A DNA stretch of 24,623 nt from contig DEXG01000011.1 in NCBI GenBank assembly GCA_002364005.1, positions 11,986 through 36,608 on the forward strand, given 5' to 3'. The stretch comes from Phycisphaerales bacterium UBA3190 (GTDB lineage: Bacteria > Planctomycetota > Phycisphaerae > Phycisphaerales > UBA1924). A program made the position numbers and the translations under genes. The notes under the pieces were generated by a model. That model did no database searches and was not told the origin of the DNA. It was given only the letters and a program-made list of their open reading frames with translations. Below are positions 15,228 to 22,060 of this stretch, one piece after another (within the stretch, counting starts at the first letter, position 1; every line of letters starts with the position of its first letter).

Positions 15228-16241
15228 ATGACGAGGATAGCCCACCAACCCATCTGCCCCAAGTGCGGCTACGACCAGTCGGGCGAGATCGCGACCTGGC
15301 AGTCCCAGTGCCCGATGCACGGCACCTGCCCCGAGTGCGGGTTGGCGTTCGAGTGGGCCGACGTGATCGACCCGAGCCGCGCGAGATTGGGCTGGTATGT
15401 CGAGCACGCCCCGGGCTGGCGGTCGATGCTGCGTCGCTCGCTACCCACGCTGTGGTATCTGTTGATTCCCAACCGGTATTGGCGACGCATGCGGATGGAG
15501 TCACCCCGCTCGGTGAAGCGGTTCGTGCTCTGGGTAGCTCTGGTGTTGATGATACTTTACATCGTCGCCGCAATGGGGAACATCGCGGCGCGGTACGGCT
15601 ATACCCGATACGACAACGCCAAACTCGTCGCGATGAAGGCCGGGCAGTCAGCCCAGATGCAGGCCACCATCGATGGCATGATGGCGGACACGACGACATT
15701 GGATTACTGGGGCCCGGTGATCGGCGAGTCGCTGCTCTTCCCACTGCGATCGGACCGTTTCTACAGCTATGGGATTGTCGAAGCCGCGGGCGTGATGGCG
15801 GCGGTATGCGCGGGATTCTCTGTGATGTGGTTCCTGCTGTTCTGCGCGTTCCCGGTGACGCGCAGGCGGTCCAAGCTGCGGGTGGTGCATGTTGCCCGGG
15901 CGATGGTGGTGGCTGGATTGGTTGCGTGGATCTTTGTGCCGCTGGCCATGATCGCCGAGGAGATCGCCTTTGTCTCGGTGTTTACCCCGTTGCCGGGGTG
16001 GTTCGACCGGACGATGCCGACCGTCATGAGCACGGCGTTGTTGCTGGGTCTGCTGATCTGGGTGCAGTGGTTCTGGGTCGCCGCGGTGCGCGTGGGCTGG
16101 AAGATCAGGGCGAGGTGGTATGAACTGGTGCTGGTGGTCATCGCGTCATGCTTCGGGGTTGTCTTTGCCGGGGTGCTCATCGCCGGACTCGATCTGGTGC
16201 GTCAGGCCGTCGAGATGTGGGCGCAGCGATTCGGAATCTAA
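15228..16241 (+). CDS. Zinc-ribbon membrane protein, array member D
   Basis: A 337-residue paralogue with the longest C-terminal tail. The head has C10, C13, C34 and C37, extra C28, and WYVEH. Hydrophobic segments are near 101-120 and 180-207, then three more. The basic loop reads PVTRRRSKLRVVHVARA. QWFWVAAVRVGW marks segment 4, and a last segment leads into an amphipathic tail ending VEMWAQRFGI. A strong ribosome site (GAGGGG) lies just upstream of ATG 15228. The first 117 bp after the start region are almost identical (3 mismatches) to the same part of E, whereas the membrane domains differ. The tail sequence recurs, without its gene, before G. Confidence 0.84.
   Translation: MTRIAHQPICPKCGYDQSGEIATWQSQCPMHGTCPECGLAFEWADVIDPSRARLGWYVEHAPGWRSMLRRSLPTLWYLLIPNRYWRRMRMESPRSVKRFVLWVALVLMILYIVAAMGNIAARYGYTRYDNAKLVAMKAGQSAQMQATIDGMMADTTTLDYWGPVIGESLLFPLRSDRFYSYGIVEAAGVMAAVCAGFSVMWFLLFCAFPVTRRRSKLRVVHVARAMVVAGLVAWIFVPLAMIAEEIAFVSVFTPLPGWFDRTMPTVMSTALLLGLLIWVQWFWVAAVRVGWKIRARWYELVLVVIASCFGVVFAGVLIAGLDLVRQAVEMWAQRFGI
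15241..15357 (+). repeat. Conserved 5' module, copy in gene D
   Basis: This 117-bp stretch coding for the zinc-ribbon head matches 16268-16384 in gene E with only 3 mismatches. Sequence beyond it diverges quickly. Related copies start at about 17226 (F) and 18250 (G). Confidence 0.85.
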
Positions 16242-16254
16242 GAATGAGAAACAC

Positions 16255-17208
16255 ATGAGCAAGGACACCCACCAACCCATCTGCCCCAAGTGCGGCTACG
16301 ACCAGTCCGGCGAGATCGCGACTTGGCAGTCCCAGTGTCCGATGCACGGCACCTGCCCCGAGTGCGGGTTGGCGTTCGAGTGGGTTGAGGTGTTTCGCCC
16401 GCTCATTCGGGATTTGCACTGGTACATCGAGCACGCGGTTTCGATCCGGTCGCTGATCTGGCGCACGCCCGGCACGCTCGTGCGGCTCATGCTCCCCCAT
16501 CTGTTCTGGCGGGAGCTGGATGTCAAGAAGCGCATCTCGATACCGGTCCTGATCGTCTGGTGCCTGCTGCTGTGCATTGGGACCCATCTCCTCGTGGCGA
16601 TCCCGGTCGGTCTGGAATATTGGGATCAGCAGAACTGGATGGCGCAGCCGCTGGATCAGTATGTCAGTCAGTACGGGCCCTCGGCAATCGCAGCGATCCT
16701 GTTCAACGGCATCGCCCAGCCGCTCTATGAGGCGGATGCGAATGTTTCTGTCTATCTGGTCAACATCAGCGTGCAGCGAGACTGGTGGGGCACCGATCTG
16801 ATCATGGATACCTTCTTTCGCCCGATCGGTTATCAGCTGGGGTTCATCGTGCTCTGGCTGGCCGTTCTTCTGGCGATCCCACACACACGCCGGCTGACCA
16901 AACTGCGCGGCGTACACATCGCCCGAGTCACGGTGATCAGCACCACCGCGATGGTGCTCACCTTCGAGCTCTATCGCCTGAACGAGGCCCTGCACGGACT
17001 CGGGGGGTACAAGACTGGGATTACATCCGTGCTGTACAAATGGATTATCCCGATGATGATTGTCTGGCAGGCCGTCTTCTGGGCGTCGGCGGTTCGCTCT
17101 GGGTGGGGCATCAGACCGTGGCGGCTCCTGGTGATGCTTGGTACGCTGGCGGCGCTGCTCGGCGGGGCCACGCTGCGGGTCTATGTTTTTCTGAGCACCA
17201 CGGCATGA
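16255..17208 (+). CDS. Zinc-ribbon membrane protein, array member E
   Basis: A 317-residue paralogue beginning 13 bp after D. The head has C10, C13, C34 and C37 plus C28, then WYIEH. The basic loop is PHTRRLTKLRGVHIARV. The segment-4 motif is less conserved (VFWASAVRSGW). It has no strong ribosome site (only a purine-rich AATGAGAAA upstream), and this 5' flank is copied almost exactly before G. The nucleotide identity with D, F and G is confined to the head-coding region. The ATG at 16255 is used; an in-frame ATG at 16120 lies within D and precedes non-homologous sequence. Confidence 0.84.
   Translation: MSKDTHQPICPKCGYDQSGEIATWQSQCPMHGTCPECGLAFEWVEVFRPLIRDLHWYIEHAVSIRSLIWRTPGTLVRLMLPHLFWRELDVKKRISIPVLIVWCLLLCIGTHLLVAIPVGLEYWDQQNWMAQPLDQYVSQYGPSAIAAILFNGIAQPLYEADANVSVYLVNISVQRDWWGTDLIMDTFFRPIGYQLGFIVLWLAVLLAIPHTRRLTKLRGVHIARVTVISTTAMVLTFELYRLNEALHGLGGYKTGITSVLYKWIIPMMIVWQAVFWASAVRSGWGIRPWRLLVMLGTLAALLGGATLRVYVFLSTTA
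16268..16384 (+). repeat. Conserved 5' module, copy in gene E
   Basis: Partner of the module in D. It also contains a 62-bp stretch (16276-16337) identical to 18250-18311 in G, and 47 bp (16276-16322) identical to 17226-17272 in F. Confidence 0.85.
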
Positions 17209-18140
17209 GTGACAAACAGCACCATCCCATCTGCCCCAAGTGCGGCTACGACCAGTCCGGCGAGATCGCGACCTGGGAATCGCAGTGCCCCGTTATGAGC
17301 ATCTGCCCTGAATGCGGTTTGGAGTTTGAGTGGGCGGATGTGTTCGATCCGAGCCGAAACTATCTTGGGTGGTACTCAGAACACGCTCGATCGATACTTA
17401 GCATGCTGACCCGGTCGCCGTCAACGATCGCGAGGCTCGTACTCCCTTGGATCTTCTGGCGATCCGTCACCATCGTACATCCGATCGCGCTGCGCCGACT
17501 TATGGCGTGGATTGTGATGGTGTGGATCGGGCTCCATCTCGTCGCATCAGTACCGTTCGCATACTACAACTGGATCGCGATCGATCAATGGCAGTTCGGT
17601 TCAGTTGAACTCATGTATCAGGCATACGGAGCTCAGGGGATACTCGCACTGATAAGCAATGCGTTATTCTCCCCGTTGATACACATACTTGATTCCAGAG
17701 GGCTCACCCCAGTTTTCTTCGGGAGCAATGGGACTACTTACCTGTACTCATTCTTTGATATCGCGATCGGCATGCTAGCCGTCATCGGATTCTCCAGCAC
17801 CTGGGTACTGATTCTGCTCGTGATCCCAACAACCCGCCGAATCGCGAAGATCAGAACGGGCCACATTCTTCGCGCCTTCATCATCTGCCTACTCCCGGGA
17901 GTTCTGCTCTTTGAGGTTCTCCGTTTCGAGAGTGCCTATGGCATGGTGGCGCGGGTTTCTCCCTCTGATCTCCTTCCGCTCACAATCTATATTGGCCTCC
18001 CCTGGATGATCGTATTCTGGGGGGCTGCGGTGCTGGTCGGATGGAGGCTCAAACACGCATGGGCTTTGATCGTGCTCGGTACAATCGCGGCGTTGCTGGG
18101 GATGATTGCGGCGGTAGCAGTTCCTGCGGTGTACTTCTAG
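17205..18140 (+). CDS. Zinc-ribbon membrane protein, array member F
   Basis: A 311-residue paralogue overlapping the stop of E by four bases (ATGA), a standard coupling arrangement. The head has C10, C13, C34 and C37 plus C28, and WYSEH follows. The basic loop is PTTRRIAKIRTGHILRA, and FWGAAVLVGW marks segment 4. The C-terminus ends like E, after a last hydrophobic segment. The body is visibly less GC-rich by eye than genes A-E. Directly after its TAG stop, in the same frame, follow 25 codons homologous to the tail of D (see the pseudogene entry), so a readthrough product is conceivable but not needed to explain the gene. Confidence 0.83.
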   Translation: MSDKQHHPICPKCGYDQSGEIATWESQCPVMSICPECGLEFEWADVFDPSRNYLGWYSEHARSILSMLTRSPSTIARLVLPWIFWRSVTIVHPIALRRLMAWIVMVWIGLHLVASVPFAYYNWIAIDQWQFGSVELMYQAYGAQGILALISNALFSPLIHILDSRGLTPVFFGSNGTTYLYSFFDIAIGMLAVIGFSSTWVLILLVIPTTRRIAKIRTGHILRAFIICLLPGVLLFEVLRFESAYGMVARVSPSDLLPLTIYIGLPWMIVFWGAAVLVGWRLKHAWALIVLGTIAALLGMIAAVAVPAVYF

Positions 18141-18218
18141 GTCGGATTGCTCATCGCGGGTCTCGATCTGCTGCATCAGGCCTTCGAGATGGGGGCACAG
18201 CGGATCGGAATCGAATAA
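18141..18218 (+). pseudogene. Remnant of the 3' end of a D-like array gene
   Basis: The 78 bp after the F stop translate, without interruption until TAA, to a peptide containing LLIAGLDLLHQAFEMGAQ. This matches the last residues of D (VLIAGLDLVRQAVEMWAQ). The similarity continues past the stop: the D-E spacer AATGAGAAACAC followed by ATGAG is repeated before G. It is therefore the tail of a lost D-like copy, not random spacer. It happens to be in frame with F across the TAG. Confidence 0.82.
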
Positions 18219-18228
18219 TGAGAAACAC

Positions 18229-19188
18229 ATGAGTAACGACACCCACCATCCCATCTGCCCCAAGTGCGGCTACGACCAGTCCGGCGAGATCGCGACTTGG
18301 CAGTCCCAGTGCCCGATGCGCGGCACCTGCCCTGAGTGTGGGCTGATGTTTGAATGGGCGGATGTGTTCGATCCCGGGCGGGTGCGGCTGGCGTGGTATA
18401 CAGAACACGCGGATCACAAGCGTGCCATGATCCGCCTGACTATTCCCACGCTCTGGATGCTGCTGATCCCGAATCGGTTCTGGAAACGCGTCAGTGTTGA
18501 GCGGACTGTGTTTCCTATTCGCGTTTGGGTGTGGTGCTTTGGCATGCTCCTGTTTGCGTATGTGCTCTCAGTCTTTGCATCAGTCGGTGTTTCTTCTTAC
18601 CAGACCTATAAGTGGAACACACTCAGCGCGACAAATACGGATATGTCGGGTTTCGATTTCTGGTACGAACGGTTTCTTGAAGCATTCACCAACTTGATAA
18701 CCAACAGCGATGGACTCACGCAGAACGGGATGCAGTTTTCGATGCTTGGTGCCGGAATGATTGTGACTTGGGCCGCCATTCTTTGTGGCGTGCCGATCAC
18801 CCGAAGAATCGCCAAGATCCGTCTTTCACATGTCTCACGCGCCATCGCGTTGAGCGTCACGGTGGTGATCATGTCGTTCGTGCTGACATTGTTAATCGAC
18901 TGCATGTCGAGCATCTTGACGACCGCAGGATTGGCACTCAGTCAGACCAAAATGGGAAATGTGGTTGTTGCGAGTTCCATCAGGCAAGTGCGATTCAGGC
19001 AGGTGGAGTACTACGCAAATCTCTCGGTCACGATTCTCTTTGCCGCGATGGTCATCTGGGTCCAATGGTTCTGGATCGCAGCGATCGTCGTAGGGTGGCG
19101 AATACGCTCGATCGTGCTCCAGATCCTGGGGATCATCGCCTCGCTTCTTGCCGGGTATACGGTGTTCATGTATATCTTGGTGTACTGA
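18229..19188 (+). CDS. Zinc-ribbon membrane protein, array member G
   Basis: A 319-residue paralogue, last of the array. The head has C10, C13, C34 and C37 plus C28, then WYTEH. The basic loop is PITRRIAKIRLSHVSRA, and VQWFWIAAIVVGW marks segment 4. The loop after segment 1 is Ser/Thr/Asn-rich and unlike that of any other copy. Composition is less GC-rich by eye than A-E, as in F. Its 5' flank and first codons copy those of E (only the D/E-type spacer and ATGAG). The gap to glyA is 30 bp with no visible terminator, so read-through into glyA is possible. Confidence 0.84.
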   Translation: MSNDTHHPICPKCGYDQSGEIATWQSQCPMRGTCPECGLMFEWADVFDPGRVRLAWYTEHADHKRAMIRLTIPTLWMLLIPNRFWKRVSVERTVFPIRVWVWCFGMLLFAYVLSVFASVGVSSYQTYKWNTLSATNTDMSGFDFWYERFLEAFTNLITNSDGLTQNGMQFSMLGAGMIVTWAAILCGVPITRRIAKIRLSHVSRAIALSVTVVIMSFVLTLLIDCMSSILTTAGLALSQTKMGNVVVASSIRQVRFRQVEYYANLSVTILFAAMVIWVQWFWIAAIVVGWRIRSIVLQILGIIASLLAGYTVFMYILVY

Positions 19189-19218
19189 TCGGATTCCCTG
19201 TTGTGGCTACCATTACCC

Positions 19219-20514
19219 ATGACCACCACCACCCACTCGATCGACCAGGCCATCCTCGACACCATCGCCGCGACCGACCCGCAGGTCGCCGACATCGTCC
19301 GCGCTGAAGCACAGCGACAGGAGACGACGATCGAGCTGATCGCCAGTGAGAACCACGCATCGCCCGCCGTTACCATCGCCGCGGGCACATGCATGACCAA
19401 CAAGTATGCCGAGGGATACCCCGGGCGTCGCTACTACGGCGGCTGCGAGCATCACGACAAGGTCGAGCAGCTCGCACGCGACCGGGCCAAGGAACTCTTC
19501 GGCTGCACCTTCGCCAATGTCCAGCCACACTCGGGCGCGCAGGCCAACACCGCCGCCTTCATGGCCCTCATGGAACCGGGCGACACCTTCCTCTCGCTGG
19601 TCCTCAAAGACGGCGGGCACCTGTCCCACGGGATGCACCTGAACTTCTCAGGCATCTTCTACAACCCCGTCCACTACGCCCTGCATTACGACAAGAGCCA
19701 CCCGCAGCACGAGCAGATCGACTACGACTCCGTCCGCAAGGCCGCACACGAACACAAGCCCAAGGTCATTCTCTGCGGCTACAGCGCCTACCCGCGCGTG
19801 ATCGACTTCGCCAAGTTCCGCGAGATCGCCGACGAAGTGGGGGCCTACCTGATGGCGGATGTCGCCCACATCGCAGGCCTCGTCGCCGCGGGCGTGCACC
19901 CCAGCCCCTTCCCCCACGCCCATGTCGTCACCACCACGACCCACAAGTCACTGCGTGGCCCACGCGGCGGGCTCATCATGACCAACGATGAGGACCTCAA
20001 CAAGCTCATCAACCGCAATGTCTTCCCGGGCGTGCAGGGCGGCCCGCTGATGCACATCATAACCGCCAAGGCCGTCGCCTTCGGCGAGGCCCTCAAGCCC
20101 GAGTTCAAGACCTACCAGCAGCAGGTCGTCAAGAACGCCCAGGCGCTGGCCTCGGCGCTGACCGGGCACGGCTTCCGCATCACCTCCGGCGGCACCGACA
20201 ACCACCTCATGCTCGTCGACCTGACCGTCAAGGACAGCGAACTCACGGGCAAGGATGCCGAGAAATGGCTCGAGCTCGCCGGGCTCATCACCAACAAGAA
20301 CGGCATCCCCGACGACCCACGCCCGCCGATGATCACATCCGGCCTGCGCCTCGGTACCCCAGCAACCACCACCCGCGGCTTCAAGGAGCCCGAGATGACC
20401 CAGATCGCCGACTGGATCAACCGGACGATCGAGTCCAAGGGCGACGAGGGCGTGATGAGCACCGTCCGCGAGGAAGTCCGCACACTCTGCGCCCGCTTCC
20501 CGCTGCAGCACTGA
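19219..20514 (+). CDS. glyA: Serine hydroxymethyltransferase
   Basis: PLP enzyme that interconverts serine and glycine with tetrahydrofolate, supplying one-carbon units in the cytoplasm. The 431 residues show the full family pattern: LIASENHASPAV near the N-terminus, NKYAEGYPGRRYYGG (61-75), NVQPHSGAQAN, MADVAHIAGLVAAG with the cofactor Asp214 and His217, and THKSLRGPRGG with the PLP lysine at 243. Length is normal. The start at 19219 gives the standard N-terminus; an in-frame TTG at 19201 is unlikely. A pentapeptide-type gene follows after 3 bp. With serA at the other end of the window, serine metabolism appears twice, but the genes are far apart and on opposite strands. Confidence 0.97.
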   Translation: MTTTTHSIDQAILDTIAATDPQVADIVRAEAQRQETTIELIASENHASPAVTIAAGTCMTNKYAEGYPGRRYYGGCEHHDKVEQLARDRAKELFGCTFANVQPHSGAQANTAAFMALMEPGDTFLSLVLKDGGHLSHGMHLNFSGIFYNPVHYALHYDKSHPQHEQIDYDSVRKAAHEHKPKVILCGYSAYPRVIDFAKFREIADEVGAYLMADVAHIAGLVAAGVHPSPFPHAHVVTTTTHKSLRGPRGGLIMTNDEDLNKLINRNVFPGVQGGPLMHIITAKAVAFGEALKPEFKTYQQQVVKNAQALASALTGHGFRITSGGTDNHLMLVDLTVKDSELTGKDAEKWLELAGLITNKNGIPDDPRPPMITSGLRLGTPATTTRGFKEPEMTQIADWINRTIESKGDEGVMSTVREEVRTLCARFPLQH

Positions 20515-20517
20515 TCC

Positions 20518-21180
20518 ATGTCGAACAGAGTCCCTGAAAGCTCAGATGAGATCGAGTGCCATGAGCCGCTCGAGCGCATCGTCATCGCATCACTCGCCGA
20601 TCAGGTTGCTCACTTTGAGGCAGAGATCACCGGCAAGCCGGACTCGCCATTGGAGGCGCGGGGGTATGCGCTGTCTGTCGGGCGAGTTTGTGGTTCCGTG
20701 TTGCTTGCATCGAAGCTGCCCCAGTTCAAGGCCATCGATTGTGATTTCGTTCATGCGGATTGTTCAAATGCGGCATGGGTGGATGTGCGACTGAATCGCT
20801 GCGTCTTCAACTCCTGCAAGTGCACCGGCCTCGATACCCGTGGTGGCACGCTCCGCGATCTCCGTTTCAACGCGTGCAAGATGCCCGACGCCTTCATGCA
20901 GGAATCAACCCTCGATCGCGTCTGGTTTGAATCGTGCGACCTGCAGCACCTCGATGTATCCGGCTCAACCCTCGAGCGTGTCACCATCCGCGACTGCGAT
21001 GCGAGAGGCCTCCGCCTGCTCGGGACCAGAATCACCGCCCTCGACCTGCGCGGCAGCCGCATCGACCACATCGCGATCGATGCGGGCGCCATCCGCAACA
21101 TCATCATCGACCCGCTCCAGGCCCCTGCACTGGCCGAAGCGCTGGGCGCACGGGTTATCGATCAGCATGAAGAGCTATGA
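20518..21180 (+). CDS. Pentapeptide-repeat-like protein
   Basis: A 220-residue soluble protein. From about residue 65 to 195 it shows five-residue periodicity with a central Leu/Phe/Val and small residues, for example FKAIDCDFVHADCSNAAW, LRDLRFNACKM and LQHLDVSGSTL. This pattern fits a right-handed quadrilateral beta-helix. Cysteines recur at one face (CD, CV, CK, CD), which is unusual. The first 60 residues are non-repetitive. The ATG is 3 bp after the glyA stop, so it is probably translated from the same mRNA. Pentapeptide proteins include gyrase-protecting Qnr/MfpA types, but nothing here supports that role specifically. Function unknown. Confidence 0.7.
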   Translation: MSNRVPESSDEIECHEPLERIVIASLADQVAHFEAEITGKPDSPLEARGYALSVGRVCGSVLLASKLPQFKAIDCDFVHADCSNAAWVDVRLNRCVFNSCKCTGLDTRGGTLRDLRFNACKMPDAFMQESTLDRVWFESCDLQHLDVSGSTLERVTIRDCDARGLRLLGTRITALDLRGSRIDHIAIDAGAIRNIIIDPLQAPALAEALGARVIDQHEEL

Positions 21181-21182
21181 CC

Positions 21183-21208
21183 TCCTCCCCCGCACCAGCG
21201 GGGGAGGG
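21183..21208. terminator. GC-rich hairpin between convergent genes
   Basis: A perfect 9-bp stem CTCCCCCGC (21185-21193) / GCGGGGGAG (21198-21206) with loop ACCA extends by two further pairs. It begins directly after the stop of the pentapeptide-type gene and 11 bp from the stop of the convergent small gene. Neither strand has a proper T run, so it may be a bidirectional pause or mRNA-protecting hairpin, or a dispersed REP-like element. Confidence 0.5.
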
Positions 21209-21218
21209 AATAAGAGCA

Positions 21219-21551
21219 TCACGGCTGCGGGATCGTCGTGCTGGTGTAGCGTGTATCCATCTTGACCTTGCCCCAGTCGTAATACCCGAACCCGGTCCGT
21301 TCGCCGCCGGGGATCTTCAGGTAGGTCAGCGACCCGTCGGCGTGGACCCTGAAGATCCGATCCGCGGTCCCGACATAATCAACGACGGCGCTGGGTTCAC
21401 TCGGGACGCTCTTGTCCTCGGGCTGGCTGCCCATGCCGCCGATCATCACGCCGACCATCAAGGTGATGGACGACACCGCGAGCAGTCGCCAGCGGGCGTT
21501 GGTCTTGGCGAGCTGAGAAAGACGATCATCGTGGGTGTTGTGTGTATCCAT
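21219..21551 (-). CDS. Small single-pass membrane protein of unknown function
   Basis: A 110-residue protein. It has a polar N-terminus (MDTHNTHDDRLSQLAKTNAR), one membrane segment (RLLAVSSITLMVGVMIGGM, about 24-42), and a C-terminal domain with AVVDYVGTADRIFRVHADG and YLKIPGGERTGFGYYDWG, probably outside the cytoplasm. The tail looks like a small beta-rich module. I recognise no family. The ATG at 21551 is chosen because the N-terminus is compact and it leaves a normal divergent gap of 58 bp to the Dabb gene; a longer frame to 21704 would overlap that gene. Confidence 0.65.
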   Translation of the reverse strand: MDTHNTHDDRLSQLAKTNARWRLLAVSSITLMVGVMIGGMGSQPEDKSVPSEPSAVVDYVGTADRIFRVHADGSLTYLKIPGGERTGFGYYDWGKVKMDTRYTSTTIPQP

Positions 21552-21597
21552 GGTACAAGTATGACCGATCGGAGCGGTAGCCGCTGACAAGATTCTG

Positions 21598-21603
21598 TAT
21601 ACT
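21598..21603 (+). promoter_or_regulatory. Candidate -10 box for the Dabb lipoprotein gene
   Basis: TATACT (5 of 6 to consensus) lies only 6 bp before the ATG at 21610, which would place the transcript start at or next to the start codon. No good -35 is seen at 16-18 bp. If real, the mRNA is leaderless. Confidence 0.3.
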
Positions 21604-21609
21604 CGGCCC

Positions 21610-21993
21610 ATGAAAACCCTGTTTCTTCTGATCGCCTGCCTGACCCTGGCCGCGTGCACACCGGCGCAGTCCCGCGCACCACGGACCGCCCTGATCGGGC
21701 ACATCGTCTTTGTGGAGCTGCAGAACCCCGACGACTACCCCCAGCTCCTGGCTGACAGCGACGCGATGCTCAGCACCATCCCCAGCGTGAGCACCTACGC
21801 CGCCGGTCGTCACATCGACACCGGCCGCGACACGATCATCAACGACTACGACCTGGCGATCTACCTCGGTTTTCAATCAGTCGAGGACCTCAACGCCTAT
21901 GTCGCCCACGAGCAACACATCGCGTATGTCCAGAAGTGGAAGCCTCGCCTCACAGCCCTGCGCATCTACGACCTGCACGACCCAACCCCCTAA
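21610..21993 (+). CDS. Dabb-domain lipoprotein
   Basis: A 127-residue protein with a lipoprotein signal (MKTLFLLIACLTL, lipobox LAAC) and a stress-responsive alpha/beta-barrel (Dabb) domain. IGHIVFVELQN is the typical opening strand. YAAGRHIDTGR and YDLAIYLGFQSVEDLNAYVAH match the family's second half, with the YVAHEQHIAYVQ helix. Dabb domains form dimeric barrels in enzymes and in proteins of unknown function; a lipid anchor puts this one on the envelope. The fold is convincing but there are no catalytic clues. Its TAA stop is the first codon of a heptamer repeat array. Confidence 0.85.
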   Translation: MKTLFLLIACLTLAACTPAQSRAPRTALIGHIVFVELQNPDDYPQLLADSDAMLSTIPSVSTYAAGRHIDTGRDTIINDYDLAIYLGFQSVEDLNAYVAHEQHIAYVQKWKPRLTALRIYDLHDPTP

Positions 21994-22060
21994 TCCCTAA
22001 TCCCTAATCCCTAATCCCTAATCCCTGATCCCTGATCCCCGATCCCCGATCCCCGATCCC
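21991..22060. repeat. Heptamer tandem array, ten units, between two convergent stop codons
   Basis: Ten consecutive 7-bp units fill exactly 70 bp. In plus-strand order they are TAATCCC five times, TGATCCC twice and CGATCCC three times. The first unit carries the stop of the Dabb gene, and the last base is the first of the rarD stop (22060-22062). On the minus strand the unit is GGGATTA, a G-run every 7 bases, which could fold as a G-quadruplex in DNA or in the rarD mRNA. Confidence 0.95.

Noticed and set aside
14810..16123. A 437-codon plus-strand frame crossing genes C and D
   Set aside because: It is out of frame with both recognisable paralogues; its apparent length is a by-product of high GC.
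12350..19188. Mobile element or integron-like cassette array
   Set aside because: No transposase, integrase, attachment-site-like repeats or terminal inverted repeats; the pattern is explained by tandem duplication and conversion.
20518..21180. Quinolone-resistance (Qnr/MfpA) protein
   Set aside because: Only the general pentapeptide pattern is shared; the context is glyA and the Cys-rich repeats do not match those proteins specifically.
21991..22060. CRISPR array
   Set aside because: Units are 7 bp and contiguous without spacers, and no cas gene is nearby; it is a simple tandem repeat.
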